Origin: Merdimmobilis hominis
Lineage (GTDB): Bacteria > Bacillota > Clostridia > Oscillospirales > Ruminococcaceae
Direction of reading: 5' to 3'
DNA: 64,000 nt
NCBI RefSeq assembly: GCF_016901855.1
Contig: NZ_JACJKY010000002.1
Span: 1-64,000, forward strand
Shown: positions 47,046 through 56,673 of the stretch, piece after piece
How positions within the stretch are numbered: position 1 is the stretch's first letter
How the letters are laid out: the number at the start of each line of letters is the position of its first letter
The notes under the pieces: generated by a model
What the model was told of the DNA's origin: nothing
Seen by the model: the letters and a program-made list of their open reading frames with translations, nothing else
Database searches by the model: none
Program-made: the position numbers and the translations under genes

Positions 47046-48830
47046 TTATTCAGCTTCTTCTAAAACCGATGCAATGTGAAGTTCTTTGAGCTGTTCAGCA
47101 TCTACAACAGACGGGCATTCGCTCATCAGTTCACTTGCATTCTGGACTTTCGGGAATGCGATGACGTCGCGCAGGCTGTCCGAGCCGCACATAATCATCG
47201 ACAGACGGTCAAGGCCGATGCCCATGCCGCCGTGCGGCGGTGCACCATAGCGGTATGCATTCACAAGGAACCCGAATTTCGCTTCGATTTCCTCGTCGGT
47301 GAGGCCTAACGACTCAAACATTTTCTGCTGTAACTCAAAATCGGTAATACGGATCGAGCCGCTCGACAGCTCGGTGCCGTTTAACACCAAGTCATATGCT
47401 TTTGCACGCACAGCGCCCGGATCGCTGTCAAGATACGGCAGGCACTCGTCCAGCGGCATCGTAAACGGATGGTGCATTGCGAGCCAGGTGTCGTTTTCCT
47501 CGTCATATTCAAAGAACGGAAACTCGGTGATCCAGACAAAGTTGAACTGCTCGGGGATAATGTCTAATTTTTTCGCAACGGTCAAGCGAATCTGACCCAG
47601 GGTCGGCAGAGTGACACGGTCGCGGTCTGCACAGAACAATGCGACGTCGCCTTTTTCACAGCCGATGTGCGCAAGCAGTGCAGAAAGCTCTTCCTCGCTC
47701 ATGAATTTCGAGAAGGAGCACGACGGTGCGTCGTCAACCCAGCGGACAAACGCCAGACCTTTTGCGCCGATGCCGCGTGCCTGCTCGGTCAGCTTGTCGA
47801 TCTCTTTGCGGGTGAGCACTTTTGCGCCGTCTTTTGCAACGATTGCGCGGACACTTCCGCCGGCTGCCACTGCGCCGGAGAACACACCGAAACCGCAGTC
47901 TTTGACGAGTTCAGAGCAGTCAACGATCTCCATGCCAAAACGGGTATCCGGTTTATCGGAGCCGTAGCGCTCCATTGCATCTTTGTATGTCATACGCGGA
48001 ATCGGCAGTGCGATGTCCACGTCGAGCACCTCGGAAAACAGCCGTTTGATGTAACCCTCTGTCATCTCAAGGATATCCTCGACATCGACAAAGCTCATCT
48101 CCAAGTCGATCTGTGTAAATTCCGGCTGACGGTCTGCGCGCAGGTCCTCGTCGCGGAAGCAGCGTGCCAGCTGGATATAGCGGTCATAGCCGGCGATCAT
48201 CAGAAGCTGTTTGTAAATCTGCGGCGACTGCGGCAGTGCATAGAATTTGCCCGGATGCACACGCGACGGAACAAGATAGTCACGCGCACCTTCCGGCGTC
48301 GATTTCATCATCATCGGCGTTTCGATCTCCAAAAAGCCGTTTTCATAGAAATAGTCGCGGGTCACTTTTGCGATTTTGTGACGCATCTGGATATTGCGCT
48401 GAAGTTTTTCGCGGCGCAGGTCCAGGTAACGGTATTTCAGTGCAATTTCGTCGCCGACTTTGCCGTCGTCGTTTACATGGAACGGCGGGGTCTGTGCCGA
48501 TGCCAGAATGCGAAGCTCCGACACATACACTTCGACCATACCGGTTTTTATCTCGGTATTGACGCTCTCGCGGCGGCGGACTTCGCCTTTTGCGATCAGC
48601 ACATATTCGCTTTTTAACGATTTTGCCTTTGCGAATACTTCGCGGTCGGTTGTATCGTCAAAGGTGAGCTGTACGATGCCGGTGCGGTCACGCAGATCGA
48701 CAAAGATCAAGTTTCCCTTGTCGCGCTGACGCTGTACAAAGCCTGCAACGACGACATTGGTGCCCACATCCTGCTCGCTCACTTCGCCGCAGTAACGTGT
48801 GCGGCGCAAATTTCCCATGGATTCTGCCAT
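47046..48830 (-). CDS. aspS: Aspartyl-tRNA synthetase
   Basis: A 594-residue class IIb aminoacyl-tRNA synthetase charging tRNA-Asp. N-terminal anticodon-binding OB fold (residues 1-110: VVVAGFVQRQRDKGNLIFVDLRD in pieces, VAGFVQRQRDKG), motif 2 (ARCFRDEDLRADRQPEFTQI), the bacterial GAD insertion domain (about 300-410) and motif 3 (GIGLDRLSMIM) are all seen. Size fits the bacterial type. ATG 48830 with AGAGGAGG upstream; earlier in-frame ATGs lie in the hisS end. It follows hisS by 19 bases, the common hisS-aspS pair. Confidence 0.96.
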   Translation of the reverse strand: MAESMGNLRRTRYCGEVSEQDVGTNVVVAGFVQRQRDKGNLIFVDLRDRTGIVQLTFDDTTDREVFAKAKSLKSEYVLIAKGEVRRRESVNTEIKTGMVEVYVSELRILASAQTPPFHVNDDGKVGDEIALKYRYLDLRREKLQRNIQMRHKIAKVTRDYFYENGFLEIETPMMMKSTPEGARDYLVPSRVHPGKFYALPQSPQIYKQLLMIAGYDRYIQLARCFRDEDLRADRQPEFTQIDLEMSFVDVEDILEMTEGYIKRLFSEVLDVDIALPIPRMTYKDAMERYGSDKPDTRFGMEIVDCSELVKDCGFGVFSGAVAAGGSVRAIVAKDGAKVLTRKEIDKLTEQARGIGAKGLAFVRWVDDAPSCSFSKFMSEEELSALLAHIGCEKGDVALFCADRDRVTLPTLGQIRLTVAKKLDIIPEQFNFVWITEFPFFEYDEENDTWLAMHHPFTMPLDECLPYLDSDPGAVRAKAYDLVLNGTELSSGSIRITDFELQQKMFESLGLTDEEIEAKFGFLVNAYRYGAPPHGGMGIGLDRLSMIMCGSDSLRDVIAFPKVQNASELMSECPSVVDAEQLKELHIASVLEEAE

Positions 48831-48849
48831 TTTTGTATTTCCTCCTCTG

Positions 48850-50190
48850 TTATGCGTTTTGACCCATCTGCATGATGCGGGCAAACGCATCGCTGCCGAT
48901 CTGATCGCTGATGGCATCGGCTTCTGCCGCCAGCGCCGCGTCGTACAGCACGTTCAAAAGCTCTGTTTCAAATTCAATTTCACGCTGTTCGCCGGTTTTC
49001 ATATCTTTGATGTTCGCTTTTCCGGTGACAAGCTCGTTGTCGCCTAAGATCATCGACATCGAAGCACCCAGCTTGTTTGCATATTTCATCTGCGCTTTGA
49101 CACTGCGGTCCATAATGTCAAACGACACCGAGAAGCCCTCGCTGCGGAGTTTGTCGCACAGCACCATTGCCTTTTCGAGCGCCGGCGCACCGATTGCACC
49201 GATGTACAAATCACAGCCGCGCGGCGCCGGCAATTCGATGCCCTGTGCGTTCAACAGCAGCAAAAACCGCTCGATGCCCATGCCGAAGCCGAGCGCCGGT
49301 GTCGGTTTGCCGCCCAATTGTTCGACAAGTCCGTCATAACGGCCGCCGCCGATGATCGTGCCCTGTGCGCCGATTTCGTCCGACACAAACTCAAACACAG
49401 TTTTTGTATAATAATCAAGGCCGCGCACGATTTTGGGATCGACAACATACGGAATACCCAGCTTGTCGAGTCCGCGTTTGACTGCGGTGAAGTGTTTTTC
49501 GCACTCGTCGCACAAAAAGTCGGTCACAACCGGTGCGGTGCGGATGCACTCTTTATCGCCGTCGACTTTGCAGTCGAGGATACGCATCGGGTTTTTCGAA
49601 AGACGCTCTAAGCATGTTTCGCACAGCTCGTCCTTGTGCGCCTCAAAGTGTGCGCGCAGTGCCGCATGATAGTCTGCACGGCATGTTTTGCATCCGATCG
49701 AATTGATGCGAAGCGTGATGCCTTTGACACCAAACAGGTTTAAAATGTGCCAGACGAGCGAAATCAGTTCCACATCGGCAGCAGGGGAGGAGGCGCCGAA
49801 CACCTCACAGCCAAACTGGTGGAATTCGCGCAGACGGCCTGCCTGCGGACGCTCGTGACGGAAACACGGCGTGATATAGCATGCTTTGAGCGGGAGCACA
49901 TCGTTTAACAGACTCTGTTCGAGCGCTGCACGCACAACACCTGCTGTACCCTCCGGTTTTAACGCAAATACATCGCGGCTTTTTTGTCCCTTGACTTCAA
50001 ACATCTCTTTCTGCACCACGTCGGTCGTGTCGCCCACACCGCGCGAAAACAGCTCAATCGCTTCAAATGTGGGGGTGCGGATCTCGCGGAATCCAAACAG
50101 CGCCGCTGTTTCAAGCAGTGTGCGTTCCACAAACTGCCACTGATGGCTCTGGGCAGGCAAAACGTCCTGCGTGCCTCTTGGGGCTTTCAT
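48850..50190 (-). CDS. hisS: Histidyl-tRNA synthetase
   Basis: A 446-residue class IIa synthetase. Signs are the N-terminal APRGTQDVLP, motif 2 with CFRHERPQAGRLREFHQFG (in pieces CFRHERPQ), the histidine-specific VRGLDYYTKTVFEF and motif 3 LGFGMGIERFLLLL; a C-terminal anticodon domain follows. ATG 50190 begins the conserved MKAPRGT, but a GTG 12 bases upstream in frame is also possible (AAGGAG is 14 or 2 bases away, respectively). It is the first gene of the hisS-aspS unit. A leader of roughly 90 bases with GC hairpins, but no clear T-box, precedes it. Confidence 0.95.
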   Translation of the reverse strand: MKAPRGTQDVLPAQSHQWQFVERTLLETAALFGFREIRTPTFEAIELFSRGVGDTTDVVQKEMFEVKGQKSRDVFALKPEGTAGVVRAALEQSLLNDVLPLKACYITPCFRHERPQAGRLREFHQFGCEVFGASSPAADVELISLVWHILNLFGVKGITLRINSIGCKTCRADYHAALRAHFEAHKDELCETCLERLSKNPMRILDCKVDGDKECIRTAPVVTDFLCDECEKHFTAVKRGLDKLGIPYVVDPKIVRGLDYYTKTVFEFVSDEIGAQGTIIGGGRYDGLVEQLGGKPTPALGFGMGIERFLLLLNAQGIELPAPRGCDLYIGAIGAPALEKAMVLCDKLRSEGFSVSFDIMDRSVKAQMKYANKLGASMSMILGDNELVTGKANIKDMKTGEQREIEFETELLNVLYDAALAAEADAISDQIGSDAFARIMQMGQNA

Positions 50191-50283
50191 CTCTCGGATC
50201 ACTTCTCCTTTTTTGTCCTATCGGGCGGTGTGTACCGCCGCATCCGGCAAAGAACGCCGGGGAAATTTTTTTCATACATTGTT

Positions 50284-50310
50284 ATTATAGCACATCCGGC
50301 TTTTTCGCAA
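50284..50310 (-). promoter_or_regulatory. Possible hisS promoter
   Basis: On the minus strand TATAAT (50284-50289) with TTGCGA (50305-50310) at a short 15-base spacing. The following leader has CCGGCG/GCCGG and GGCGG/CCGCC hairpins. The T-box consensus words are missing. Confidence 0.4.
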
Positions 50311-50330
50311 CAGCCTTTTTGACGAAAAAA

Positions 50331-50376
50331 ACGAAAAGAGCCTGTCCAATTTCCTTGGACAGGCTCTTTTCGTTTT
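50331..50376. terminator. Terminator after mgsA
   Basis: AAAAGAGCCTGTCCAA and TTGGACAGGCTCTTTT form a perfect 16-bp stem around TTTCC, with T-rich flanks on both sides. It separates mgsA from the hisS promoter. Confidence 0.9.
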
Positions 50377-50383
50377 CGAATTT

Positions 50384-50782
50384 TCAGCGCCGGACAATCG
50401 AACGCCAGTCGAGATCGCCGCGTTCCAATCCGTGGATGAGCATTTCGCCCGTTGCAATGTTGGTTGCAATCGGAATGTTGTGCACATCACAAAGACGCAA
50501 AAGCGTCATCTCGTTCGGTTCGTGCTCCTTGACCGTATGCGGATCACGGAAAAACAACACCATATCAATCTCGTTGCAGGCAATGCGTGCGGCAATCTGC
50601 TGGTCGCCGCCCTGTGCTCCGCTCAGAAAGCGCTCCACCTTAAGTCCTGTGGCCTCAGAAACAAGCTTGCCTGTTGTTCCTGTCGCACACAGTGTATGCT
50701 TGCTCAAAATCCCGCAATATGCAATGCAGAACTGAATCATCAGCTCTTTTTTTGCATCGTGTGCAATCAATGCGATTGTCAT
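50384..50782 (-). CDS. mgsA: Methylglyoxal synthase
   Basis: A 132-residue enzyme that turns dihydroxyacetone phosphate into methylglyoxal. Motifs: [13 protein letters not shown] at the start (catalytic lysine region), [16 protein letters not shown] (phosphate binding), [15 protein letters not shown] (with catalytic Asp) and [20 protein letters not shown] in pieces ([12 protein letters not shown]). ATG 50782 has AAAGGA 8 bases upstream. It is the last gene of the mre-minD-mgsA unit, a location often seen in Clostridia, and is followed by a strong terminator. Confidence 0.95.
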   Translation of the reverse strand: MTIALIAHDAKKELMIQFCIAYCGILSKHTLCATGTTGKLVSEATGLKVERFLSGAQGGDQQIAARIACNEIDMVLFFRDPHTVKEHEPNEMTLLRLCDVHNIPIATNIATGEMLIHGLERGDLDWRSIVRR

Positions 50783-50828
50783 ACCGAACATCCTTTCCTG
50801 ATCATTTTCCCTCACCTGAAAACCCTTC

Positions 50829-51551
50829 TCATACCGTTTTCAAAATCAGCGGGATATAGGAGCCGGTTAACCGCGATACGATCGCATCCGCAATCTGCAT
50901 CACCTTTTTTTCGCCGGCGCCGCCTTTATTGACAAGACCTGCAGCATTTTTTACAAACGGAACCACACCCAGCAGTGCCGTTCCGCACAGGTCCATCGCT
51001 TCATCCAGATCCACAAGCCCGCCGCTTTTGACTGCATCACGATCCACCTTGTTGAATACAAGCCGCGCAGGAACACTGAGCATCGGTGCAAGCTTCTGTG
51101 CATCCCGCACACAGATGATGTCGGGCGTGAGCACCAAAACAGCTTCGTCCGAAACACTGTTTGCAATGTCTGCACTGCAAAAAAGTCCTGCCGGAAGATC
51201 CAGCAGAATCAGATCATATCCGTTTTGAATCCCACGCAGCAGTGCAGCCTGTTTTACAAGCGACGATTGGTCCTGCCCGCTCTGCTGCGCACAGCAAAGC
51301 GAAAGCAAAGGCAAATCGGGGTGGGGATAGATCGCCTGCTTGATGCGGATCTTTTCCTTCAGTACATCCGAAAGATCAAACACGATCTGATCCTGCATCG
51401 AAAGAAGCAGGTCAAGCGAATGAAGCGGTGCGTCAAAATCTGCAAGCAGCACCCGTTTTCCTGCTTTTGCCGCGGCAATCCCCAAAAGCGCTGTCACCGT
51501 AGACTTTCCGGTGCCGCCTTTGCCGGAAAGAACAGAAATGATCTTTGCCAT
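50829..51551 (-). CDS. minD: MinD-like ATPase (orphan)
   Basis: A 240-residue ParA/MinD-family ATPase. The deviant Walker A motif is [10 protein letters not shown] at the N-terminus, the switch region [13 protein letters not shown], and Walker [11 protein letters not shown]. MinD with MinC places the division site. Here minC and minE, which usually flank it in the same cluster, are not present, and the C-terminus ([13 protein letters not shown]) lacks a clear basic amphipathic membrane-targeting helix. CAGGAG precedes ATG 51551. It may serve a different positioning task. The family is sure, the MinD name is likely by context. Confidence 0.8.
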   Translation of the reverse strand: MAKIISVLSGKGGTGKSTVTALLGIAAAKAGKRVLLADFDAPLHSLDLLLSMQDQIVFDLSDVLKEKIRIKQAIYPHPDLPLLSLCCAQQSGQDQSSLVKQAALLRGIQNGYDLILLDLPAGLFCSADIANSVSDEAVLVLTPDIICVRDAQKLAPMLSVPARLVFNKVDRDAVKSGGLVDLDEAMDLCGTALLGVVPFVKNAAGLVNKGGAGEKKVMQIADAIVSRLTGSYIPLILKTV

Positions 51552-51668
51552 CCATATCTCCTGTATTTTTGCGAAAATCGCTATGAATCTAAATTATATT
51601 ATATCAATAGTACACAGTCAATGCAAGAGTGAAACGAAAACTTTTTGTGCTTCTGACTGGTTTTCGCG

Positions 51669-53912
51669 TTAATCCTGCGCGTTTTCCGTAACTTCACCCG
51701 TCTGTGCAGACGAGTCGGCCGACGATTCTGCCGACGATTCACCGGACGATTCAGCAGACGGCTCAGATGTGCTTTCTTCCGTCTGTTCCTCGGACTGCTC
51801 CGGATAATTTTCCGGATAGGTCGCACGGTCATATGCCAAAATGATATCACGCAGCAGACGCTGGGTGGTGGAGCCGTCATACACAAGCACCGAAACAGCA
51901 AATTCCGGTTCGCCGTACCGCTCGACATAAGCGATAAAGCAGTGATGCGTACGGGTCGAGGTGACCTGCGGTGTACCGGTTTTTGCATACACCTTATAAC
52001 CGAGTGCTTCAAGATCAGTGATCTGATAGGGCGCAGGGAAGCTCTCTGCCAGCCGGTTCATGCCGTCTGACACCTCGTTATAGGTCGATTCAGACATCGG
52101 AATTTCCGAGAGCACCGACGGGGTATGTTCCTCGATGACATTGCCGCTCTCATCCAAAAATGCGCCGAGCAGATGTGCCGCATACCGTTTGCCGTGGTTT
52201 GCAAGCGTCATTGCCTCGACTGCCATCTGAAGCGGTGTGACCTGCGTATTCATCTGACCGATTGCCGCCTGGATGTTGTTGCCCTCCTGCCAGTTCGGGT
52301 CTTCTTTGTGGGAAAGACGGCTGCTTGCCTCTGCGTTAGAGATCTCAATGCCGGTCTCGACGCCCAAGCCAAAGCCTTCCGCATATTTATTGAACAAATC
52401 AACACCCATGCGCCGTCCGAGATCATAGAAAAATGTGTTGCAGGAATCGAACAGCGCTGTCGAAGCATCCAGATTTGCGCCGCCCTTATGACGCGTACCG
52501 ACACAGTTCGGCGTCCAGTCCGGCGCATAGTAGGTGTAGTAGTCGCCGTTGCAGTAAACGGTGGTGTCCGGCGTGATATAGCCTTCCTCCAGTCCGGCAG
52601 TTGCAACGATCGGTTTAAACGTCGAACCCGGACGGAACAATCCGGAAAGTGCCAGGTTGTTAAGCGGGCTGCCTTCCGCCGATTCGACTGCTTTATAGTC
52701 GGTCAGGTATGTTTCCATGTCATAATACGGATACGAAATGCTCGAAAGCACACCGCCCGTTTTTGCGTCAAGCACCACCATTGCACCGTTGGTCGAATGC
52801 TCCTCGCTGGTGCTGTTATACCAGTCGATATAATTGGCAAAGATGGTCTGCAAATCTTTTTGCAGGTAATAGTCGAGTGTGAGCTGGACGGTTTGTCCCG
52901 CAACCGGCGCACTGCTCTCCTGCACCTCGATGATGTCGCCCTGTGCATTCTGGGTGACGGTCATGGTACCGCGTGTACCGCGCAGCTGTTCCTCAAACGC
53001 ACTTTCGATGCCGCCGCGGCCGACTACATCGTCCATTTTATACTGTTTTCCCGGATTATCCGCAAATAAGTCCTTATATTTTGTTTCATACTCACCGTCA
53101 TAAATTTTTGTGACGTTTCCAAGCAGGTTCGATGCCACGTCGCCGTTTAAATAGACGCGTTCGCTTGTTTCCGTCACGGTCACACCCGGAAGCTCGTCAG
53201 ACAGCTCGCGCAGCAATGCAACCGTCGACGCCGAAACGTCTTTTGCAAATGTATAACGTGTGTTGTATGCCGAAAAATCGGCGGACAGCATCATATAGCG
53301 CACACCCGCAATCTTTCTTGCATATTCCTCGCTGTAATCCTGATACGTACAGCTGTCGTACGGCTCGCCGCAGTGCGTGCAGTTGCCCTGCTCGTCGCGG
53401 TATTTTTTGATGCCTGTTTCACGAAACAGCCATTCCATACAGTTTTGCGCCGTCGCATATTCGTTGACGCCGACCTTACTTTTGAGGCGCGCAATCTCCG
53501 TGTCGCTGTCGGGCAGAAATTCATACGGCGCATCGGCGGAAACCGGCAGTTTATCCTCCCATGTTTCCGAAAGATCCTCAAACAGCCGGATCAATGTATA
53601 AATGAGTTTGTTTGTCGCCTCGTCGTCAAGCGTCAGACGACTTTCCTTTTCCATTGCCAAAAAGTCGAACGCCACGTTGTAAGACGCCGCATTATCCACA
53701 AGCACAACGCCGTTGCGGTCGACAATTTTGCCTCTTGCGGCAGAAACCTCAATCTCGGTTGTGGTACCGCTTTTGGCCTGTTTTAAATACCCCGCCCCAT
53801 CCACAATCTGATATTCAAACACCCGAATCGATGCCGCAATGCACATCACAACGCAAAGCCCGATCAAAACGGCTGTACGTGCGCGGTGTGTTTTCGCTTC
53901 GGAAATGATCAT
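51669..53912 (-). CDS. mrdA: Penicillin-binding protein 2 (elongation transpeptidase)
   Basis: A 747-residue class B PBP anchored by one N-terminal helix (TAVLIGLCVVMCIAASIRVF). The dimerisation domain (about 40-330) and the transpeptidase domain (about 380-700) hold the motifs SxxK (RPGSTFKPIV), SxN (SCNTFF context) and KTGT (YAKTGTPQVT). The tail is extraordinarily Ser/Glu-rich (SEPSAESSGESSAESSADSS). It crosslinks lateral wall peptidoglycan as part of the rod complex. ATG 53912 has AAAGGAG 7 bases upstream. It follows mreD directly. No rodA is next to it. Confidence 0.9.
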   Translation of the reverse strand: MIISEAKTHRARTAVLIGLCVVMCIAASIRVFEYQIVDGAGYLKQAKSGTTTEIEVSAARGKIVDRNGVVLVDNAASYNVAFDFLAMEKESRLTLDDEATNKLIYTLIRLFEDLSETWEDKLPVSADAPYEFLPDSDTEIARLKSKVGVNEYATAQNCMEWLFRETGIKKYRDEQGNCTHCGEPYDSCTYQDYSEEYARKIAGVRYMMLSADFSAYNTRYTFAKDVSASTVALLRELSDELPGVTVTETSERVYLNGDVASNLLGNVTKIYDGEYETKYKDLFADNPGKQYKMDDVVGRGGIESAFEEQLRGTRGTMTVTQNAQGDIIEVQESSAPVAGQTVQLTLDYYLQKDLQTIFANYIDWYNSTSEEHSTNGAMVVLDAKTGGVLSSISYPYYDMETYLTDYKAVESAEGSPLNNLALSGLFRPGSTFKPIVATAGLEEGYITPDTTVYCNGDYYTYYAPDWTPNCVGTRHKGGANLDASTALFDSCNTFFYDLGRRMGVDLFNKYAEGFGLGVETGIEISNAEASSRLSHKEDPNWQEGNNIQAAIGQMNTQVTPLQMAVEAMTLANHGKRYAAHLLGAFLDESGNVIEEHTPSVLSEIPMSESTYNEVSDGMNRLAESFPAPYQITDLEALGYKVYAKTGTPQVTSTRTHHCFIAYVERYGEPEFAVSVLVYDGSTTQRLLRDIILAYDRATYPENYPEQSEEQTEESTSEPSAESSGESSAESSADSSAQTGEVTENAQD

Positions 53913-53932
53913 GGGAGACTCCTTTCTGTTCG

Positions 53933-54454
53933 TCATGCGCGCGGCGCATGATGGAATGAAAACGCAATTTTTCGTATGAGCAGATAAATGAGCGGAAACA
54001 CGGCAACCGTATATGCCGCACAGGGGAGAATCTGACGGTAAATCACTGAATATGCCCCGGGATACCGCCAGATCAAAAAGCAGAACAAATAGTCAAGCAC
54101 GCCCTGCACAAGCAGCGTTCCTGCACAAAATCCGACGGCATTTAACATGCGTGTATGCAGGAAATAGACGCATACAACCGAAATGGTGACGCCGCACAAC
54201 AGCAGAATCAGTCCGTTAAAGCCAAACAGCCGGTCGGACGAGATGTCCCATAAAAGTCCTGCAATGCCGCAGAAAATGCCGGACGAAAGCACGTTTTCAT
54301 ACATCGAAACACCGACTGCCACTGCCACCAAAAACACAGGCTTTGCATCAAAAATCGTCAAAAAACCCGGCATGGTCTGCAGCATATATGCCGCAAGAAG
54401 CAAGAGGGAATAGACACTCCATTTTAGAACAGCCTGCAGCTGTTTGTTTTTCAT
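53933..54454 (-). CDS. mreD: Rod shape-determining protein MreD
   Basis: A 173-residue hydrophobic protein with five to six membrane helices. It fits MreD by position (between mreC and PBP2) and by features such as KPVFLVAVAVGVSMYEN and GIFCGIAGLLWDISSDRLFG (in pieces), the FGxxGL region being typical. MreD joins the MreBC cytoskeletal complex for cell elongation. ATG 54454 with AAGGGG 8 bases upstream; GTG 54463 is an alternative. Sequence conservation in MreD is low, so the call rests partly on context. Confidence 0.88.
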   Translation of the reverse strand: MKNKQLQAVLKWSVYSLLLLAAYMLQTMPGFLTIFDAKPVFLVAVAVGVSMYENVLSSGIFCGIAGLLWDISSDRLFGFNGLILLLCGVTISVVCVYFLHTRMLNAVGFCAGTLLVQGVLDYLFCFLIWRYPGAYSVIYRQILPCAAYTVAVFPLIYLLIRKIAFSFHHAPRA

Positions 54455-54472
54455 TGGTGACACCCCTTTTGT

Positions 54473-55342
54473 TTATTCTGCGTCTGCATAATCGTCAAGC
54501 CGGCTGCCCTGTCCTAAGAACGAGGTGATGACCTGCACGGTCGACACCGACTCGATGTCAACATACGGGCGGATCACCGCATAGCGCGTGATGCCGTGCG
54601 GTTCGGTTTCGATCGACTCGATCTCGCCGATGGCAATGCCTTTCGGGTAAAGTCCCGATGAACCGGCTGTGATAATCATGCCGCCTTTCTCCATCTGCAC
54701 CTCTTCCGACAAAATCGAAAGCTTCGTTTTGCCGCTTTGCGACAGCGTATAGTCGCCGCTTACAACACCGAGCTGCTCGGTATTTAACTCGATGGCGCTC
54801 ACGTCGATCTCCGGACTCAAGATGGTTTTCACCCGTGCGCTCACCGGGCCCACGTCGGTCACAATGCCGACAAGACCAGCCGACGTAATCACCGGATCGT
54901 TTTTCTCAATGCCGTGCAGCGAGCCGCGGTCAATGATAAAGGAACCGGCACGGTCTGCCGAATCACGGCTGACGACCTGGGCAGGCATCAATTCAAAATC
55001 TTCGTTTAATTCCTTGATCTGTGCCGCTTCTTTGAGCTGTTCATTTTGATCCTTGAGCGATTCATAGTCGATCATCTGACGGTTTAAATCCGCAATCTGT
55101 TCTTTGAGCCGCTCGTTTTCTTCTGCATTTTCGCGCGCATTGACAAGCGGATCAAACCAACCGCCGACCGTACTGCTCAAAAACGCACCCGCTTTTTGAA
55201 ACGGGGTGGTGACCATCTGTAAAAGATTGCGCGGGATATTGGCGATTCCGTCACTCGATGCCGAATACAGCATCATGCCAAACATCACGGCCGCCGCCGC
55301 AAGGATGATTTTAAATGGTTTGCTTTTAAAAAATCCCCCCAT
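54473..55342 (-). CDS. mreC: Rod shape-determining protein MreC
   Basis: A 289-residue protein with an N-terminal membrane helix (FKIILAAAAVMFGMMLY), a coiled coil at about 65-105 (NAEENERLKEQIADLNRQM) and a beta-rich extracytoplasmic domain with VVSRDSADRAGSFIIDRGS in pieces, VITSAGLVGIVTDVGP and LSPEIDVSA. MreC forms filaments that organise the elongasome. ATG 55342 with GGAGGTG. It is separated from mreB by about 150 bases that contain a hairpin. Confidence 0.93.
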   Translation of the reverse strand: MGGFFKSKPFKIILAAAAVMFGMMLYSASSDGIANIPRNLLQMVTTPFQKAGAFLSSTVGGWFDPLVNARENAEENERLKEQIADLNRQMIDYESLKDQNEQLKEAAQIKELNEDFELMPAQVVSRDSADRAGSFIIDRGSLHGIEKNDPVITSAGLVGIVTDVGPVSARVKTILSPEIDVSAIELNTEQLGVVSGDYTLSQSGKTKLSILSEEVQMEKGGMIITAGSSGLYPKGIAIGEIESIETEPHGITRYAVIRPYVDIESVSTVQVITSFLGQGSRLDDYADAE

Positions 55343-55401
55343 GGGACACCTCCGCCTGACAGTTTTGTCGTTTTGCGCACCGCTTCCTGTCCCAAAAAAC
55401 A

Positions 55402-55461
55402 AAAAGCTCCAGTTTTCCCTTTGCCGCTTTGATTTTTAAAAAAGGGAAAAGCGGAACTTTT
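55402..55461 (-). terminator. Hairpin between mreB and mreC
   Basis: AAAAGCTCCAGTTTTCCCTTT (55402-55422, cited to 21 bases as position only: key parts AAAAG, TCC, TTTTCCCTTT) pairs with 55441-55461 with three mismatches. On the minus strand the stem is followed by TTTTTGTTTTTTG. It would partly end transcription after mreB, allowing more mreB than mreCD. Confidence 0.7.
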
Positions 55462-55491
55462 GTCTGATGCGCTGTGCGCAAATTCGTTTTT

Positions 55492-56511
55492 TTAATATTT
55501 GACGTCGTCGCTCGACACAACGCTTGCAAGCTTATCCATGTGCTCTAAGATCTCGCCGGTGCCAAGTGCAACACAGTCGAGCGGATCGTTTGCCGCATAG
55601 ACTTCCATGCCGGTTTCCTGTGCGATCAGTTTGTCAAGCCCGCGCAGAAGTGCGCCGCCGCCTGTTAATACGATGCCCTGGTCGATGATGTCCGCAGCCA
55701 GCTCCGGCGGTGTTTTCTCGAGTGTGACGCGCACTGCTTCGAGCACTTCCTGTAATGTGTCGATGAGTGCTTCGCGGATCTCTGTGGAGGTGACAACGAT
55801 GTTCTCCGGCAGACCGGTAAGCAGGTTACGGCCTTTGATTTCGGTGGTCAGCTCCTCATCGAGCGGGAATGCGTTGCCGACGTTGATTTTGATATCCTCT
55901 GCGGTGCGCTCACCGATCAGGAGATTATATTTCTTTTTGATATAGTTGATGATATCCACGTCGAATTTATCGCCGCCGACACGCACCGATTTTGCTGCAA
56001 CGATGCCGCCCAGCGAAATGACTGCGACTTCGGTTGTACCGCCGCCGATATCGACAACGATGCTGCCGGTCGGCTCTGCAACAGGCAGACCTGCGCCGAT
56101 TGCTGCTGCCATCGGCTCTTCAACGATGATGACGCGTTTTGCGCCGGCACGTTCTGCCGACTCTTTGACTGCGCGGCGCTCCACCTCGGTGACGCCCGAC
56201 GGAATGCAGATGACAACGCGTGCTTTCGTCAGCATCGAGTTGCCGAGCGCTTTGCGGATGAATTCCTGAAGCATGCTTGTGGTGATGTCAAAATCGGCAA
56301 TGACGCCGTCTTTTAACGGACGAACAGTCACGATCGAGCCCGGTGTTCTGCCGACCACATCTTTTGCCGCCTGGCCGACGCTTTTGACGACGTCGTTTTT
56401 GATGTCGACAGCAACGACCGAAGGCTCACGAATGATGATGCCTTTGCCTTTCATGTAGACGAGTGTATTTGCGGTTCCAAGGTCAATTCCGATATCTTTT
56501 GTAAAAAACAT
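55492..56511 (-). CDS. mreB: Rod shape-determining protein MreB
   Basis: A 339-residue bacterial actin. ATP-binding motifs: [14 protein letters not shown] (phosphate 1), [20 protein letters not shown] in pieces ([12 protein letters not shown], phosphate 2) and [15 protein letters not shown] (adenosine). [14 protein letters not shown] is also typical. It forms membrane filaments that guide wall synthesis, and its presence implies a rod or oval cell. GGAGGG precedes ATG 56511. It is followed on the same strand by mreC, mreD and PBP2. Confidence 0.97.
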   Translation of the reverse strand: MFFTKDIGIDLGTANTLVYMKGKGIIIREPSVVAVDIKNDVVKSVGQAAKDVVGRTPGSIVTVRPLKDGVIADFDITTSMLQEFIRKALGNSMLTKARVVICIPSGVTEVERRAVKESAERAGAKRVIIVEEPMAAAIGAGLPVAEPTGSIVVDIGGGTTEVAVISLGGIVAAKSVRVGGDKFDVDIINYIKKKYNLLIGERTAEDIKINVGNAFPLDEELTTEIKGRNLLTGLPENIVVTSTEIREALIDTLQEVLEAVRVTLEKTPPELAADIIDQGIVLTGGGALLRGLDKLIAQETGMEVYAANDPLDCVALGTGEILEHMDKLASVVSSDDVKY

Positions 56512-56557
56512 AAAACCCTCCGTATTTTCTCTGTTTACTCACACTTGTTTATGGATA

Positions 56558-56585
56558 AAACAGCCGCAGAACATATGGGCTGTTT
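56558..56585 (-). terminator. Weak hairpin between maf and mreB
   Basis: AAACAGCC (56558-56565) pairs with GGCTGTTT (56578-56585); on the minus strand TTTTATC follows. Possible terminator of the maf unit or part of the mreB leader. Confidence 0.35.
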
Positions 56586-56673
56586 GATTTCTTCTCATTC
56601 CTTTTTATTATACCCGCACTTTCACGGATTCTCAACCGTTAAATTGTGAATTTTCCGACTTTTTTCGGCTTTT

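Noticed and set aside
47667-48617. 316-codon plus-strand frame opposite aspS
   Set aside because: Antisense to aspartyl-tRNA synthetase with unnatural Cys/His/Phe composition.
50190-50330. T-box riboswitch before hisS
   Set aside because: Hairpins are present, but the T-box consensus and specifier structure were not found.
55402-55461. Separate small RNA between mreB and mreC
   Set aside because: Stem with T-tract on the minus strand is explained by partial termination after mreB.
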